From contig NZ_CP110389.1 in the NCBI RefSeq assembly GCF_026015985.1, positions 620,001-684,000 of the forward strand: DNA of 64,000 bases, given 5' to 3'. Below are positions 39,464 through 48,597 of this stretch, piece by piece. Both the position numbers and the translations under genes were made by a program. The notes beneath the pieces were generated by a model. The model did no database searches, was not told the origin of the DNA, and saw nothing but the letters and a program-made list of their open reading frames with translations. Position 1 is the first letter of the stretch; each line of letters opens with the position of its first letter. This stretch comes from Rhodopseudomonas sp. P2A-2r (GTDB lineage Bacteria > Pseudomonadota > Alphaproteobacteria > Rhizobiales > Xanthobacteraceae).

Positions 39464-41365
39464 TTATTGAATTGAGTCAGGCCCGGGCCATATTTCAATG
39501 GCGGTGTCGGCAAGCATCTTTGAGCGACTAGTAATCGCCTCCTCATGCCACGAGTCTCTTTCGAATAGAGGAACGTTCAAGGCGAGTAAGCTTTGTTTTA
39601 GCCAAGCTCTCTTTTCTGAAAACGCCTTGTTTGACGCCGTCGAATTGGCTGGCACAGTGATTAGTGTGAGATTGCCCATCGTATGCAAGGAACTGTCCCG
39701 AACGCGAATTGCATTTAGCATGGACTGGTCCGCCCCCGTCAGTTTGTCACTTGGAGCCATACGTCCGTCAGGCAGGCTCCAGTGTTTAGTCCAAGTCTGT
39801 GGAAGAATATGTTCAACGGACATGCTCTCTGGGCGCGGTGTATTGACGGAATACTTGTTTCGGGCAGCTATTTCTAAATCCCATAAGATTTCTGCCAGTC
39901 GTTCTTTCCGTTTTGTAAGCTGGTAGGCGGGTGCATTCAAGAAAGCGGCCCGGAACTCGTTGTCGTCGGGAAAGCGAACGGTGTCGCCTTTTTGACGAGA
40001 AAAACTGGACAAAAATGTAGAGACGGAAACGCCGTTCTCAATGGTATCGGAAACAATGCGCGCAAATGTTTTGTTAAGATTCTTTGGCGTCAGGCCACAG
40101 AGCGTTCGCCGTACTAGGTAAGAGTAGATCAAATTATAAATGCGATCCTTCTCTTCTGTCGCGATATCGGAAACCGAGACTCGGAAAACAAACGGATAAA
40201 CAGTGCTTACTTCGAAAAGATTCAGCTTTAATCCGAGACGCTCTAACGAAGGGTCGCCACCCCCAACTTCGAGCGACTTGTATATCGGGCGAAACGCAAT
40301 GAGAGCGTCCAGCTCTTCGCCAACTGTGGCGAAGCGTACTTTCCCCTTCGGACGAGTGAAAGACCTGTATTCCGCATACAGTTCTCGCAAAGACGTCTCG
40401 GCTCCAGTCTGGGCCGTCAAGGCGTGACTAAGGAAGTGGTCGATTCGAGGCCGCTTCGGCTTCGCTCGTGGAGAGTCTGCTTTCCAAAAAGCTCCATCTT
40501 GGTCAAACGGCCGCCATTTTTCTTCAAAGAGCTTCTCAGCAGACTCGCCTTGAATTGATGCGCGCTGAAAGATGTTGTTTCTGACAAGGTCCATAGCGAG
40601 CAGTGGTTCTGCTTGGCTATTGAGGGTTTCGAAGATGACCTGCGCGTCGTCGGTCTCAGACAAAGTAATTACGACGAGTTTTAAATGATTCAACAGTGCG
40701 GCCAAGAGCGCTTGGAGCCTGCGCGCCGGTTCGGCCGCAGCTTCGTCCTTGACAGCTATCTGGGCGTCCTCGTCGTCGATTAGTCCAGTTTTAGCGTACC
40801 GGTCGATCTTCGTGATGAAGAAATCAAAAGCACGTAGCGAGTTAGGCCCGTGTGAGAAGTTTCCATTCTTGTAAAAGTAATCTGGATGCTTTTGCTTCGC
40901 CGCCGCGAGGCCTCCTTCTATGATCAGGTGAAAGATAGCTCGGTCGTCGGGGGTAGGAATAAGCCGAAATCGAGCGTCAGGGTCTTTTTCGCCAGAAAGC
41001 GCAGGTACAAAGAGATAACTTTGAACCATCGCGGTCAAATCGGGCGCGGCGACACGATTTCCAACTTCTCTAATAGCAGCGAGGAAGAGCTGAAATGTCG
41101 TAAGCCGCTGCTGACCATCGACGACCTGCACTTTTGGCGTTGATCCGATGGTGAAACCGTCGCCGCCGGGAGCCAATATCAGCGCACCCATAAAGTGATT
41201 GAATTTCGGGCGCCCCTCAAGAACCTCTTCCGCCTTCGCAACAACATCGTCCCAAAACGGTGCGAGCCGGGGCTCTTTCCAACTGTATTGACGCTGATAG
41301 ATTGGAACGACGAAACGCCGCTGGTCGCCGAGAACCGAGATGACGGGATGATCCTTGACGTCCAT
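39464..41365 (-). CDS. GmrSD-like restriction enzyme (DUF262 + DUF1524)
   Basis: 633 residues. The N-terminal DUF262 domain (ParB/sulfiredoxin-like) has VPIYQRQYSWKE and VQVVDGQQRLTTFQL. The C-terminal DUF1524 HNH-type nuclease has SVEHILPQTWTKHW, then MGNLTLITVPANSTASNKAF. Fused GmrS-GmrD proteins are modification-dependent (type IV) restriction enzymes that attack phage DNA bearing modified bases. The gene lies 177 bases upstream of hsdR on the same strand, forming a small defence cluster. Target specificity cannot be read from the sequence. Confidence 0.85.
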   Translation of the reverse strand: MDVKDHPVISVLGDQRRFVVPIYQRQYSWKEPRLAPFWDDVVAKAEEVLEGRPKFNHFMGALILAPGGDGFTIGSTPKVQVVDGQQRLTTFQLFLAAIREVGNRVAAPDLTAMVQSYLFVPALSGEKDPDARFRLIPTPDDRAIFHLIIEGGLAAAKQKHPDYFYKNGNFSHGPNSLRAFDFFITKIDRYAKTGLIDDEDAQIAVKDEAAAEPARRLQALLAALLNHLKLVVITLSETDDAQVIFETLNSQAEPLLAMDLVRNNIFQRASIQGESAEKLFEEKWRPFDQDGAFWKADSPRAKPKRPRIDHFLSHALTAQTGAETSLRELYAEYRSFTRPKGKVRFATVGEELDALIAFRPIYKSLEVGGGDPSLERLGLKLNLFEVSTVYPFVFRVSVSDIATEEKDRIYNLIYSYLVRRTLCGLTPKNLNKTFARIVSDTIENGVSVSTFLSSFSRQKGDTVRFPDDNEFRAAFLNAPAYQLTKRKERLAEILWDLEIAARNKYSVNTPRPESMSVEHILPQTWTKHWSLPDGRMAPSDKLTGADQSMLNAIRVRDSSLHTMGNLTLITVPANSTASNKAFSEKRAWLKQSLLALNVPLFERDSWHEEAITSRSKMLADTAIEIWPGPDSIQ

Positions 41366-41592
41366 TTGTCCCCCAACGGCGTGTGGTTTGCCACGCGATA
41401 ATTTATCTAAGCGATTTCATGCAGAGTTATTGTTGCAGTTGCAAGTGACCGTCGCTCTACCTGCGGAGCTTCCCGTGTTGGCGTAACTTGCGCCCGTAAT
41501 CGTTCCCGAACCGCCGATCCGCACCGGCTGCACCCGGTTCACTTAGGGTATGCCCCACGAGCACTGGCTCTGGGCCGGTTCAATAAATGCAT

Positions 41593-41620
41593 TTGACTAT
41601 TTAAAATGAACTGGTAATAT
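41593..41620 (+). promoter_or_regulatory. Sigma70-type promoter for the serine recombinase
   Basis: TTGACT (41,593-41,598), a 16-base spacer, TAATAT (41,615-41,620). The predicted start lies ~25 bases upstream of the TTG start codon. The rest of the 41,400-41,650 gap shows nothing else. Confidence 0.55.
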
Positions 41621-41652
41621 GAAACCATCAATAATGAACCCGTGGTGCAGCA

Positions 41653-42306
41653 TTGTTCGTCCGAGCCTACCTACGCGCTTCGACGTCCGAGCAGGACGCC
41701 CAACGTGCCCGTGACCAGCTAAGCGGCTTCGCTGCCGAGCGTGGGCTGAGCGTCGCTTCGTGGTATGCCGAAAACGAAAGTGGGGCGAAGCTTGCCCGCC
41801 CCGAGCTTTTCCGGCTGCTGACCGATGCGCACCCCGGCGATATCCTACTCGTTGAACAAGTTGATCGGCTATCGCGGCTGGGGGCGGCCGATTGGGAGCG
41901 GCTGAAGGCTGAGCTACTTGCCCGTCGTGTTCGGGTGGTTGCCCTCGACCTGCCCACATCGTGGATGATGGCGACTAAATCCGCTGACGAATTCACCGGG
42001 CGAATGTTCGAAGCGATCAACGGCATGCTGCTCGATATGCTCGCCGCTGTGGCGCGCAAAGATTACGATGATCGCCGGCGTCGGCAAGCGCAGGGACAAG
42101 CGAAGGCTAAGGCCGAAGGGCGATACAGAGGTCGTCCGGAGGACACCGAGCGGAACGAGGGGATCGGCCGGCTTATTGCGGCGGGTCATTCGTGGGGAGC
42201 CGTGCAAAGAGCTACCGGTTGCAGTCGCGCGACAATCGCGAAGATCGTCAAACGCGGCCGTCCCTCAAATATGAATTTCCCATCGCTGGACGAAGCGGTT
42301 CGATGA
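41653..42306 (+). CDS. Serine recombinase (resolvase/invertase family)
   Basis: 217 residues from a TTG at 41,653. The resolvase catalytic domain begins VRAYLRASTSEQDAQRARDQ with nucleophile S10, and continues with SWYAENESGAKLARPEL and LLVEQVDRLSRL. The C-terminal helix-turn-helix is LIAAGHSWGAVQRATGCSRA followed by TIAKIVKRGRP. Such enzymes resolve or invert DNA at short sites. No transposase lies next to it, so it may be a stand-alone recombinase or a transposon remnant. A few repeats in the region could be its substrates; this is not shown. 42,307-42,640 holds no clear gene. Confidence 0.85.
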   Translation: MFVRAYLRASTSEQDAQRARDQLSGFAAERGLSVASWYAENESGAKLARPELFRLLTDAHPGDILLVEQVDRLSRLGAADWERLKAELLARRVRVVALDLPTSWMMATKSADEFTGRMFEAINGMLLDMLAAVARKDYDDRRRRQAQGQAKAKAEGRYRGRPEDTERNEGIGRLIAAGHSWGAVQRATGCSRATIAKIVKRGRPSNMNFPSLDEAVR

Positions 42307-42640
42307 CACGATGAGCCTCATCGTCAAATACGGACGAGCGACCGAGCTGTGCATCGCCTGAGCATCCGTAGCTGAGCGAGGAGCAGGCGGCGTGTCCTAG
42401 GCCTATACTCTTAAATCGAGTTCGCGAGCGAGTTCGATCTATGTCCGCCATCCGGCGTAATGCAGACTCAACCCGGGTATCGCCTCGGGTCCGAAAAATG
42501 CCAAGGGTAGAAGTCTCGCCCTGCTCCAATCATGAGTTCTGCAACGCGAGATATCGGAAATGGCCCGAAAGCCGTGCCTCGTGTTAACGGAGCATAAGCG
42601 ATTGATGCATCACAAGGTGGCAACTCCGGCTGGTGAGAAA

Positions 42641-43384
42641 ATGTGGCATCTCTCGCTACTACTATTCATGGTTTTCGCTTACGCCACGCAGGCAGAGGCC
42701 GCACCAACATCCATTCGCTGCGATGGCAAACGTTATCAGCAGCAGCAGCCTTACTTCGTAACTTACGATCTGGAGACAAATTACTTCGTATTTGAAAATC
42801 CCGGTGGAAACAAACTACCCGGTGAGATCATCGCGGAAAGTGACGCAAGGCTGGACCTCAGCCTGAGGGCCGACGGCGGGCGTATTCTTCTTTCCTTCAA
42901 TCGCAAGCGCAACGTGATGACGTGGCCGGGGATGCCCGCCAGTGAACTGGGAAGGGCTTTACTGCAACACGACTGCACGGAGGTCGCTGGCAGAACGATG
43001 CTTTCAGCATTCTGGCAGCCAGAGCAATTTGATCCTAAACGTCTCGACCCGGTCGACGCCTTTTCGCTGACCTGCCCCGGCCGGTATGGAGGTCAATATT
43101 TCGTCACTTTGGATCGCTCCACAAGAACGGTAGTCCTAGAGACCGAATCTTCCGCCGAGACAATGTCAGGTAACATCGCTGGAATCGACGATGGCTCAAT
43201 TAGATTCGGGGTCGCTGGTCGCTCGGGCCAATTTGAACTCCTGTGGGATGAGCGCAAGCGAATGCTTACTTGGATTGGCGTTGCAGATAATCCGGCAAGG
43301 CCGACGACAAGCCATGAGTGCAGTGTCACAGGGCCGCGCTCAATCATGGAGTCTTACGCCGGACTAGCTCGCTGGCACCCATAA
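42641..43384 (+). CDS. Exported protein with two tandem repeats of one domain
   Basis: 247 residues from ATG 42,641; a longer start at 42,560 would bury the signal peptide. The signal peptide ends at AEA (MWHLSLLLFMVFAYATQAEA). Two ~95-residue units follow, each beginning with Cys (IRCDGKRYQQQQPYFVTYD; LTCPGRYGGQYFVTLD) and ending with a Met-Thr/Leu-Thr-Trp segment (NVMTWPGM; RMLTWIGV) and a Cys (HDC; HEC). Each unit may carry one disulfide. The function is unknown. No neighbour explains it. Confidence 0.6.
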   Translation: MWHLSLLLFMVFAYATQAEAAPTSIRCDGKRYQQQQPYFVTYDLETNYFVFENPGGNKLPGEIIAESDARLDLSLRADGGRILLSFNRKRNVMTWPGMPASELGRALLQHDCTEVAGRTMLSAFWQPEQFDPKRLDPVDAFSLTCPGRYGGQYFVTLDRSTRTVVLETESSAETMSGNIAGIDDGSIRFGVAGRSGQFELLWDERKRMLTWIGVADNPARPTTSHECSVTGPRSIMESYAGLARWHP

Positions 43385-43463
43385 ATTCGGAATGACCGGA
43401 TAGTTGGTCGCTACCTTTTACGCTCTGCAAATACCTCTTCGAGAAAGTGGAGTTGGCGAGCGC

Positions 43464-43793
43464 ATGGGGGGGCTATATAGTGAATTCGAGTGTGACGCTA
43501 TTGATCCGAAGGTCCCAGTGGTGAAAATGTTTATGCTCGCCATCCTTGCGGTGGCCTCATTGCTGATCGTCATTATTTCAGTCGGGGTATTTCTATTTTC
43601 GTCGGCCACCTCGATTGGCACGGAGCGAGATCAAGCTGAGGGTATGAAGGTCGCGGGCGTCTGCCTCCTACTGTCATCTGGCATTATCGTTAGCTGGATC
43701 GTTTATGGTTTGCGAGGTGCATGGCGGATCGTCACCGTGGCGCCATTCGCGCTTCTGATCTGCCTTGGACTGTTTTTGATTTCGCCTTTATAG
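43464..43793 (+). CDS. Hypothetical membrane protein
   Basis: 109 residues from ATG 43,464; a TTG at 43,404 and an ATG at 43,527 are other starts. Three hydrophobic segments: MLAILAVASLLIVIISVGVF, VAGVCLLLSSGIIVSWIVYG and VAPFALLICLGLFLI. No family recognised. It follows the exported repeat protein by 80 bases. Bases 43,794-44,042 hold no supported gene. Confidence 0.5.
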   Translation: MGGLYSEFECDAIDPKVPVVKMFMLAILAVASLLIVIISVGVFLFSSATSIGTERDQAEGMKVAGVCLLLSSGIIVSWIVYGLRGAWRIVTVAPFALLICLGLFLISPL

Positions 43794-44042
43794 CAAGCGC
43801 AGTAGATCGTCTTGTTGCCCATAGGAGCGTCCAGCGCATGGCTGGTTGAAATCGTAGGCCAGATTAAAGCCAAACTGCGTCCATCTGATGTGGGCGGCGC
43901 CACCTCGAGATTGCGACGTTGACATCGTCAAAATTTGCGGGGAAGCCATCGTAGGCTGCAATCGCAACGAGTTCGCCAATGCCGGTGACAGTGATCGTCT
44001 TTGTCGTAGCCGTTCTGTTCGCACTAATGGCGATCAAGCTCT

Positions 44043-44207
44043 TCAACAGTTTTCGTAACATGCAGCTTCGTGCCGGATATAGCCCCAGAACACGTACCCG
44101 ACGTGAGAGGCATAGTAGAGGGGCGTCCATACGATCACGAGCCCCACTATGTCTGGGATGACTGCCTCGCGCGGCTTCAAAACCTCGTGCCACGGCTCTT
44201 CCATCAT
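44043..44207 (-). CDS. Small membrane protein, 54 residues
   Basis: The minus-strand frame starts MMEEPWHEVLKPREAVIPDI, then VGLVIVWTPLYYASHVGYVF and ends at a TGA at 44,043-44,045. It has a charged N terminus and one long hydrophobic helix with aromatic ends. It is recognisable mainly as a coding-like frame where the other frames are poor. No family known. Confidence 0.35.
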   Translation of the reverse strand: MMEEPWHEVLKPREAVIPDIVGLVIVWTPLYYASHVGYVFWGYIRHEAACYENC

Positions 44208-44377
44208 TGCTCGCTAACCGACACTCAGAGTGTCGAACATGACGTTCGAAGGAGCATAGGTTAAATCCGTCAACCTTTCACGTCGGTAGCAATCTATAAA
44301 CCCCCGCCCGCTAGGGTCGAATGACGAACGTTAGGATTAATCCGCATTGGCCGCGATTGCAAAATGAAGTTGTGGGA

Positions 44378-45052
44378 ATGAGGTGGCTCGGAATCTTGCT
44401 GGCGGTCGTTGTGGCCGTGTTGGTGATCTATAAAGCGAACTTCCCGAGCTATTTATACCGCTACCGCCTTCAGATTTCTCTCTCGGTGGACGGACAGATT
44501 TACACCGGTTCGAGTGTGATCGAGGTCGTCTGGAAGTGCGGTCCGAAGATTGCCGACTCAGGACGCTGCGGACCCACCTTGGACGGGCAGGCCGCGGTGA
44601 TCGATCTCGGTTCTCGCGGTGCCGTCGTCGCTACGCTGCGAACCGGCGACACTATCTATCCGGTACCGCATGGAGCTGTCGACGCGGTATTTATCTGTGC
44701 AAATGCGTTCGGCAATCGTAGCACCTACGAGGAGTTGCCAGCGTTGCCGCACCTGACCGGACGCCGCGATCTTTCCCCATCCAATTTCCCGCGGCTGGTG
44801 TGGTTTTCGAACCCAGCCGACATGACATCCGCGCAGAAGATAACAGTCGAGAATGTCGCAAACGTAATCGACTCTACAGCCCGATTCACGGAAGCCTTTG
44901 TCGAGATCACAAGCGATCCGGTCGTCATGAACATCGCGACTAAGTTGCCGTGGTTTCCAGCGTTGAAGCTTGCGCAGAAGGGCAAAGGTGTCCTTTCCAT
45001 GCCGGGCCAATTTCAGCTCGTTTATAATATGTTCGTGGGTGAGAGCTCGTGA
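44378..45052 (+). CDS. Membrane-anchored protein, paralogue of the protein at 50,441-51,160
   Basis: 224 residues from ATG 44,378. This start is supported by its paralogue, which aligns from M(R/K)WLGI; an ATG at 44,321 would add 19 residues. One N-terminal membrane segment (WLGILLAVVVAVLVIYKANF) is followed by an extracytoplasmic domain: RYRLQISLSVDGQ, TGSSVIEVVW, VIDLGSRG and LTGRRDL. The function is unknown. The two copies, 6 kb apart on opposite strands, show that the family has multiplied in this region. Confidence 0.6.
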   Translation: MRWLGILLAVVVAVLVIYKANFPSYLYRYRLQISLSVDGQIYTGSSVIEVVWKCGPKIADSGRCGPTLDGQAAVIDLGSRGAVVATLRTGDTIYPVPHGAVDAVFICANAFGNRSTYEELPALPHLTGRRDLSPSNFPRLVWFSNPADMTSAQKITVENVANVIDSTARFTEAFVEITSDPVVMNIATKLPWFPALKLAQKGKGVLSMPGQFQLVYNMFVGESS

Positions 45053-45245
45053 TTTTCGCAGGAACCGTCAAACGTGCGGGGTGCGCAGAATGAATTGGCT
45101 ACTGGGCGGTGGGAAGTCCGTTGTTGGCACCTTTCTGACGTGAGGCGATGTCCGGTTTAGGTCTGCAATACGCCGGATAGAGGACACGGTCGTGCTCGCT
45201 CACGAACTCATTTGCGAGTAAATGCCCTAAAAGATAGGGAAGTTG

Positions 45246-45803
45246 ATGCGCTCACTTGACCGAAAAATTACGCTGGTTGCCATTGCCATTGCCATTGCCA
45301 TTGCCATTGCCATTGCCGTTGTGGCTGTCATGGCGACACATTTGGTGGAGGCGGCCGAACCTAAGGTGCCGGTCGCTTATTTTCTTCACCAGACATCTGA
45401 CCCTTCTCATGTGCCGAATAATCTGCCCGTTGACGCGACGGATGTCGTAGTCGCCAAGGCGCGCTTTTTGGGCGGGGCAAATTGGATGGGCGGTCGTCAT
45501 GGAGAGGGAATTACAAACGACATCCTCTTCACCCGGGTCAAGATAATCGAAGTCAACGAAGGTAGGGCTGAAGTAGGCCAAGTGTTGGGTGTTCGAATGG
45601 GGTTGCGAAATGATTCCCGGGAATTTTCTTATCCCCACACACCGGACCAGCTCGCTCAAGAGTACGCTGTATTGATCTACTCGTCAGGCGATGGCCTGCG
45701 ACGACTTGCTGCGTTCCCGATCAGCTCATTGCAATACGTTCATTGGCAAGAAGAGGTGCGGGACTATGAGCGACAGCGAGGAAAACCCGGATATCGCGAA
45801 TAG
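45246..45803 (+). CDS. Exported or membrane-anchored hypothetical protein with a repeat-encoded signal segment
   Basis: 185 residues from ATG 45,246, with AGGGAAG upstream. The hydrophobic N terminus is Ala-Ile repeats encoded by six tandem GCCATT units, then VVAVMATHLVEAAE, which may be the signal cleavage region. The rest is a small soluble domain (VVVAKARFLGGANW, FTRVKIIEVNEG, EYAVLIYSSGDGLRR), with a beta-rich look like exported NTF2 or TIMP-like proteins. I do not recognise the family. Confidence 0.6.
   Translation: MRSLDRKITLVAIAIAIAIAIAIAVVAVMATHLVEAAEPKVPVAYFLHQTSDPSHVPNNLPVDATDVVVAKARFLGGANWMGGRHGEGITNDILFTRVKIIEVNEGRAEVGQVLGVRMGLRNDSREFSYPHTPDQLAQEYAVLIYSSGDGLRRLAAFPISSLQYVHWQEEVRDYERQRGKPGYRE
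45279..45320 (+). repeat. GCCATT hexanucleotide tandem repeat
   Basis: Six perfect GCCATT units (45,279-45,314) and one GCCGTT. The unit is two codons (Ala-Ile), so unit gain or loss lengthens or shortens the hydrophobic segment without breaking the frame. Confidence 0.95.
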
Positions 45804-45999
45804 TTTAACTGGTGGGCAGGCTTTGGGATAAGCCGGCGCGTCGCCGCTGCGCACCGACGTCGAGAAAGTTCATCTTCTTCATTGTTCGTTTGTCAACCAT
45901 TGTCGCAAATTTGGGGCCTGTGGCCAAGGTCGTTAGGACCGGCGCATATCTCACGTGATAATCCAAATTGAGCGAGATTCACTGTAGGATGGAGGCGTC

Positions 46000-46754
46000 A
46001 TGTCCTTACCGGTCGCGCCATTTATCGTGGCAGCACCTTCCCCCAATTTCCTTCGTTCGCATCACCCTCCGGTTGGACGGGTTACAGTTGCTGTTCTCGT
46101 GGCAGTCGGAAGCATAAGTCTGGCGTCCAATGTGGCTAGCGCCGCTGAGCAAAATCCGTGGGTGCCTCTGAAAGGTGAAAAGCCAGCTCTATCGCTCGGC
46201 CAAACTATATTCGCCGGCAAGCAAACTGATAATAGCGCTTTCCGCCATGACACCGATGGGCGCAGTGACTGGATTCAGTCGGGTACAATCGCAACGCCAG
46301 AGCCAAACATCACCGTAGTGATAACGAGACATCAGGAAGCGAGGACGGTCCGCTATAGCGTTGTCAAGGATTTAGAGGATCTCGCCGAGTTAAAAGCGAT
46401 CCAGAGAAACTTCAGGGCGACGTACTATGAGTTAGCGACATGGCTTGGCACCCTCCGCGGCGTCTCGTTCGAGGTCAACGGCGACGGCATACCAAAAAGT
46501 GCATGGGCTTTCATAAACCCGGAACGTCGAAGGTTTTCATTAAAGGTTTCGTCTGCTCCGCAGATGAGCAGATGGTGCTTCCGGAGCGGGTTGCCTGTCT
46601 CGTAGATAAGCTACGATTTACGCAGCCCGAGGACGAAGCGTCTACGAAACTGCTCCTCGGCGTCGAGCCTACAATGGAATGTGGTGGAAGCCGGCTAGGA
46701 CCGAAATACCTTCCTATAAGGCCAAATACCGACGGTGCCAGAGAGCGTCTCTGA
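46000..46754 (+). CDS. Exported hypothetical protein, frameshifted
   Basis: Start ATG 46,000. A hydrophobic segment (VTVAVLVAVGSISLASNVASA) is probably the signal peptide. The frame breaks after GDGIPK. Adding one A to the five at 46,494-46,498 joins it to KCMGFHKPGTSKVFIKGFVC and on to CLVDKLRFT, with the stop at 46,754, for 251 residues. The C-terminal cysteines (KCMG, FVCSAD, VACLVDK) look like conserved disulfide partners. The function is unknown. Confidence 0.6.
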
Positions 46755-46860
46755 ACACTTCCCGTAAAAGCAGGAGACTTCGATGGCGTCCGTAATAATT
46801 GCGGTTCTTACGCGCCGCGACATGGTCCAGAGACGGTCCGTCGTGAGCTGGTGTGAGATC

Positions 46861-46900
46861 CTGCGGTGCGGCGGCACGTCCGGAGTTGAGGGTAGACCGG
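46861..46900 (-). repeat. Partial ~105-bp dispersed repeat, inverted
   Basis: The complement of this stretch (CCGGTCTACCCTCAACTCCG...GCACCGCAG) matches the central part of the repeat copies at 47,287, 48,486 and 49,203. It marks the point where the hydrolase gene is cut. Confidence 0.7.
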
Positions 46901-47222
46901 GATGGTTGAGCGCAGCGACGACAAAGCCCGCGTCAGCTAAGGCCGCCGCAGTGTCATGGTGGCCGCCGAACCATCCTCGTCTGCCGTGCGATATCACGAT
47001 GAGCGGCAGCTTTTCGCCTGTCACTGCGCACCCGGGGACTGCAAAAAATGGCACCACGGGCATCCATTTCTCGCGGGGGCTCCGTACAAGGTGTCCAAAC
47101 GAGCAGCCTGATCCCCGGCCCCGCCCAGTCAGCAGGAATGTCAAAAGTTCTGACCCCCGCCGCGTTCGCAACTGTCAGTTCAAGGAAGAAATAGAAAGCA
47201 GGCAACAAAATAACGCACGCAT
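46900..47222 (-). pseudogene. Fragment of an exported alpha/beta hydrolase
   Basis: The pieces align as one protein: a signal segment (MRALFCCLLSISSL from 47,222), VANAAGVRTFDIPADWAGPG, then, in another frame, AVPGCAVTGEKLPLIVISHG and HHDTAAALADAGFVVAALNHPG. At least two frame breaks occur. It stops where a dispersed repeat begins, before the nucleophile-elbow Ser of a dienelactone-hydrolase-like protein. It is clearly a decayed remnant. Confidence 0.7.
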
Positions 47223-47286
47223 TCTTGGCTCCTGCGGGCAGAGGACCTTCATGGGTAGTTGAACCAATCGATTATGTCGCCTTCGG

Positions 47287-47390
47287 GTCAATCGCGTCAC
47301 TCTGGCTATGCGCCGATCTTCGCGGTCTACCCTCAACTCCGGACATGCCGCCGCACCGCAGTAATCGACGCTTTGTGCCAAAAAGAGACA
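47287..47390 (+). repeat. ~105-bp dispersed repeat, copy A
   Basis: Starts GTCAATCGCGTCACTCTGGC, contains GGTCTACCCTCAACTCCGGA and CATGCCGCCGCACCGCAG, and ends CGACGCTTTGTGCCAA. Related copies are at 48,486, 49,203 and, inverted and partial, 46,861. Confidence 0.85.
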
Positions 47391-47478
47391 AAAAGCAGAT
47401 TACCCGAAGAGGTGCGATGAGCGTTAATTAAGGTATCTTGGATGACTATCTCCAACTAGACGATTTACGCGAGGACGG

Positions 47479-47931
47479 ATGCCGAACGAACGTGTCACCA
47501 GTAGCGACAACTCTGCCACCAAAGCAGAAATAGTTGTTGTCTTCGTGGCTCTGACCGCAATGATAGGATTCAGCTACTTCACCGCCCGTTACGCGGCTTT
47601 GAACACGCTTCCCGACCCTGCTTTCCGACATCTCGTGACGCCTGAATCGACGAAGCCCCTATTTAAGACAGAATATCTATACGTCCCACTCCTATGGCAA
47701 ATCGTCGCGTGGTTGGGCGTTGGTTTTTCACTCTTGCCCTTCAGCATCCAAGAATCGTGGCTGCTAATGACGCGCCGCCTGAGCAGGCCTTCGCTTTATG
47801 GTCCATTGGTGCTCTGTTCAATTATGTCGGCCGCAATATACTCGCACTCGTCAAACGCCCTGCGCACTGCATCGGCGGCTGTTCCAATCAATCATTCTAG
47901 CTCGGCTTCATCCCCCGATAGCCCGAAGTGA
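47479..47931 (+). CDS. Hypothetical membrane protein, 150 residues
   Basis: Two clear membrane segments (IVVVFVALTAMIGFSYF and VPLLWQIVAWLGVGFSLLPF) and a possible third (YGPLVLCSIMSAAIY). The C terminus is Ser-rich. No family recognised. It is flanked by copies of a dispersed repeat, with no obvious partner. Confidence 0.5.
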   Translation: MPNERVTSSDNSATKAEIVVVFVALTAMIGFSYFTARYAALNTLPDPAFRHLVTPESTKPLFKTEYLYVPLLWQIVAWLGVGFSLLPFSIQESWLLMTRRLSRPSLYGPLVLCSIMSAAIYSHSSNALRTASAAVPINHSSSASSPDSPK

Positions 47932-47977
47932 TGCAGGTCCGATTTGGGTCAGAAGCAGCCCCTGAGAATAACCCGGT

Positions 47978-48385
47978 TCACGCCTTGGCGCTTGTCCAAC
48001 GTTCCTGCGCAACGTCCGTCCATGACGTGCCGAGTGGGCGCATTGTGATCCATGTTTCGACTAGCTTGCCGTCGTCAATGCGGTAGCTTTGCATACCGGC
48101 TCGGCTCTGCTTCTGACCGGTTTCGGGATCGGACCACTGGAATGAGAAGCGAAACCAAGCACGGTCGGCGGTGAAAGTATGGTCGTAGACAACGACGAGG
48201 ATGCCCGGTCGGGCCTCGTGGACGCTCTTTAACTCGGCTGCGTAAGCTTCGCGCGTCACCGTCCGGTCGCCATTTTCATCGTGACGAATATAAATTGGCC
48301 CCACGCAGCTTGGCACGAGATCATATTCGCGGTCATGCCAGACCCGTTCCCAACGGTCGAATAGATCGTGCGCATCGCCTGACAT
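47978..48385 (-). CDS. NTF2-like / SnoaL-type protein
   Basis: 135 residues with the pattern of small NTF2-like proteins: DLFDRWERVWHDREYDLVPS at the start, REAYAAELKSVHEARPG, then beta strands ending in GMQSYRIDDGKLVETWITMR. These form a cone-shaped pocket and act as isomerases, hydratases or binders. The substrate is unknown. A single gene on the minus strand. Confidence 0.7.
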   Translation of the reverse strand: MSGDAHDLFDRWERVWHDREYDLVPSCVGPIYIRHDENGDRTVTREAYAAELKSVHEARPGILVVVYDHTFTADRAWFRFSFQWSDPETGQKQSRAGMQSYRIDDGKLVETWITMRPLGTSWTDVAQERWTSAKA

Positions 48386-48485
48386 CTTTGCCTCCTTCGG
48401 TCGCTACGCGAAGCGTAATTCACTCAGTGCCAACTTGCCCGCCTAATCGGTGAGCACAACAGACGGGATGAGATATCTGCAATGG

Positions 48486-48590
48486 GTCAATCGCGTCACT
48501 TTGGCTCCGCGCCGATCACTTCCGGTCTACCCTCAAATCCGGATATGCCGCTGCACCGCAGTGACCGACGTTTTGTGCCAATCGGCGACA
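48486..48590 (+). repeat. ~105-bp dispersed repeat, copy B
   Basis: Starts GTCAATCGCGTCACTTTGGC, with GGTCTACCCTCAAATCCGGA and GACGTTTTGTGCCAATCGGCG. Closely matches copy C and less closely copy A. Confidence 0.85.
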
Positions 48591-48597
48591 TGGACCT

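Noticed and set aside
43864..44193. Minus-strand 109-residue frame overlapping the small membrane protein
   Set aside because: Arg/Ser/Leu-rich without features; the alternative frame ending at 44,043 has a natural membrane helix.
45279..45320. CRISPR or satellite array
   Set aside because: The tandem GCCATT units have no spacers and are in-frame codons. No CRISPR array or cas gene was seen anywhere.
46783..47262. A 159-residue plus-strand frame
   Set aside because: Opposite the decayed hydrolase, whose minus-strand pieces show a recognisable fold; the plus frame has no motif.
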